A stretch of 6,169 bases of DNA, taken from assembly GCA_016198645.1 (NCBI GenBank), contig JACQIE010000014.1:1-6169 (forward strand). The letters are read 5' to 3'. Below, in pieces: positions 5,822 through 6,169 of the stretch (position 1 is its first letter; each line of letters begins with the position of its first letter). A model generated the notes under the pieces. It worked only from the letters and a program-made list of their open reading frames with translations, was not told the DNA's origin and ran no database searches. The translations under genes and the position numbers were made by a program. Origin of the DNA: Candidatus Aenigmatarchaeota archaeon (lineage in GTDB: Archaea > Aenigmatarchaeota > Aenigmatarchaeia > GW2011-AR5).

Positions 5822-5829
5822 TATAAAAA
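5822..5829 (+). promoter_or_regulatory. TATA box for the small membrane-protein gene
   Basis: TATAAAAA follows a run of G, in the 88-base gap after hppA. Transcription would start about 25 bases downstream, near 5850, leaving about 10 bases before the ATG at 5859. No AGGTG site is seen between them, so initiation would be leaderless or nearly so. Confidence 0.45.
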
Positions 5830-5858
5830 CAGGAAACTTGTGATAGAGAAAGATTGAA

Positions 5859-6169
5859 ATGAAAAGACCTAATTCAGTTAAACTGCTTACCGTCTTATAT
5901 TCTATTTTTGGACTTTTTTGGATATTTGTTGCTTACTTTGGTATATGGAAAATGAAGAAATGGGGAATGTATTTTGCTACAGGTATGAGTATCCTTTTTT
6001 TGATGATTTGGTTTATTGTTTATATAACAGAGCCACCCACTGATATTGTAAACTACCCGCCACTAAAGTGGCGGGCGTTGTGGACTCAGGCGGAAAATTC
6101 TATAAGATTTGACTGCTCATGCGAAAGCTCGCTTTGCCTGACACCGTATTCCTGCGATTGGGAAACGTA
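5859..6169 (+). CDS. Small two-helix membrane protein, probably interrupted near codon 64
   Basis: The frame opens at ATG 5859 and stays open to the window end (103 codons and two bases). Residues 1-64 are coherent. A short basic start (MKRPNSVK) is followed by a hydrophobic helix at about 9-29, a basic turn KMKKWG (31-36) and a second helix at about 37-56. This pattern of KRP start, two helices and a KKW turn is common in small archaeal and bacterial membrane proteins of unknown function. No specific family is assigned. The DNA is strongly AT-rich to about 6050. From codon 65 the product changes to YPPLKWRALWTQ and a Cys-rich polar stretch, exactly where a GC-rich hairpin begins. That tail is probably the reverse of a mobile-element end rather than native protein, so the original gene is likely truncated. 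Alternatively the whole frame is one gene whose end lies outside the window. Confidence 0.5.
   Translation, partial: MKRPNSVKLLTVLYSIFGLFWIFVAYFGIWKMKKWGMYFATGMSILFLMIWFIVYITEPPTDIVNYPPLKWRALWTQAENSIRFDCSCESSLCLTPYSCDWET
6056..6075 (-). repeat. Perfect 8-bp GC-rich hairpin, IS605-like terminal palindrome
   Basis: CCCGCCAC (6056-6063) and GTGGCGGG (6068-6075) are exact inverted repeats around TAAA. On the minus strand the hairpin is followed by TAGTTTAC. A GC-rich stem with a short AT loop, followed by a TTTAC/TTCAC-like tail, is the usual look of the right end of IS200/IS605-type elements, downstream of tnpB. Within the open frame of the small membrane protein it would be translated as PPLKWRA. 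Confidence 0.7.
6086..6169 (-). CDS. C-terminal 27 residues of a leftward gene, possibly tnpB
   Basis: The reverse strand is open from the window edge to TGA at 6088-6086 and would encode 27 residues ending in QSNLIEFSA. TnpB proteins often carry a poorly conserved polar tail after their zinc finger, which this resembles in character, but no diagnostic TnpB motif (RuvC aspartates or CxxC pairs) lies within the visible part. The call depends on the neighbouring hairpin and on the sequence to the right. Confidence 0.3.
   Translation of the reverse strand, partial: YVSQSQEYGVRQSELSHEQSNLIEFSA

Larger units (their letters stand above)
6048..6169 (-). mobile_element. Putative right end of an IS200/IS605-type element (extends beyond window)
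   Basis: Three things coincide. There is an abrupt shift at about 6050 from AT-rich to balanced composition. A perfect GC-rich hairpin (6056-6075) has the tail TTTAC (6052-6048 on the minus strand), which could be the cleavage or target sequence. A minus-strand reading frame enters from the right and stops at 6088-6086, just 10 bases before the hairpin. In this family the tnpB stop codon commonly lies close to such a hairpin, and the overlapping 3' transcript serves as the guide RNA. The left end and any transposase are outside the window, so the family call is inference from layout. Confidence 0.4.

Noticed and set aside
5767..5826. 19-residue frame starting at the ATGA that overlaps the hppA stop
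   Set aside because: The overlap geometry would suit coupled translation, but the frame is very short, has no recognisable features and ends inside the TATA box of the next gene.
6056..6075. Reading the GC-rich hairpin as a rho-independent terminator
   Set aside because: No run of T follows it on either strand, and archaeal termination relies on T runs and not on bacterial-type stems. The flanking composition break fits a mobile-element end better.
1..6169. CRISPR array, tRNA or rRNA genes
   Set aside because: No regularly spaced repeats, cloverleaf with a GTTC-type T-loop, or rRNA-like sequence was found on either strand by eye.

Overview
The window is archaeal chromosome. The evidence is an SBDS–Rrp4–Rrp41–Rrp42 cluster, which is the core of the archaeal exosome operon, TATA-box promoters, AGGTG-type ribosome binding sites, and a membrane pyrophosphatase next to an Fcf1/VapC9-like PIN gene. 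The protein style and the many short overlaps would suit a DPANN or deep euryarchaeal lineage, but the window alone does not fix the phylum.

Layout. Bases 1-3076 hold a leftward (minus-strand) operon, in transcription order SBDS (3076-2393), a 233-base non-coding spacer, Rrp4 (2159-1431), Rrp41 (1456-746) and Rrp42 (759 to beyond base 1). The three exosome genes overlap by 26 and 14 bases, and each has a clear AGGTG site 5-6 bases before its ATG. Together they encode the RNA-degrading ring (Rrp41 catalytic, Rrp42 structural) and one of its RNA-binding caps (Rrp4). SBDS is a ribosome maturation factor that commonly shares this operon. The spacer between SBDS and Rrp4 is unusual: it carries diverged copies of a short word and three hairpins that all have the same three-base loop.

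Bases 3077-3480 separate the leftward operon from rightward genes. This stretch holds the operon promoter and a hairpin-bearing leader, an unrecognised AT-richer fragment of about 68 codons, and a TATA box placed for a leaderless transcript starting near 3481. From there run a small PIN-domain nuclease (3481-3837) and, overlapping it by 8 bases, a complete membrane-bound pyrophosphatase (3830-5770). The pyrophosphatase has a lysine at the position linked to potassium-independent proton pumping.

Bases 5771-6169 are accessory in character. A TATA box precedes an AT-rich gene for a small two-helix membrane protein. About 64 codons in, the composition and protein character change abruptly at a GC-rich perfect hairpin. 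The stretch from about 6048 to the window end looks like the right end of an IS200/IS605-type element with the last codons of a leftward gene (perhaps tnpB). If so, the small membrane gene has been interrupted by insertion. This is the most interesting structural inference here, but it rests on little sequence.
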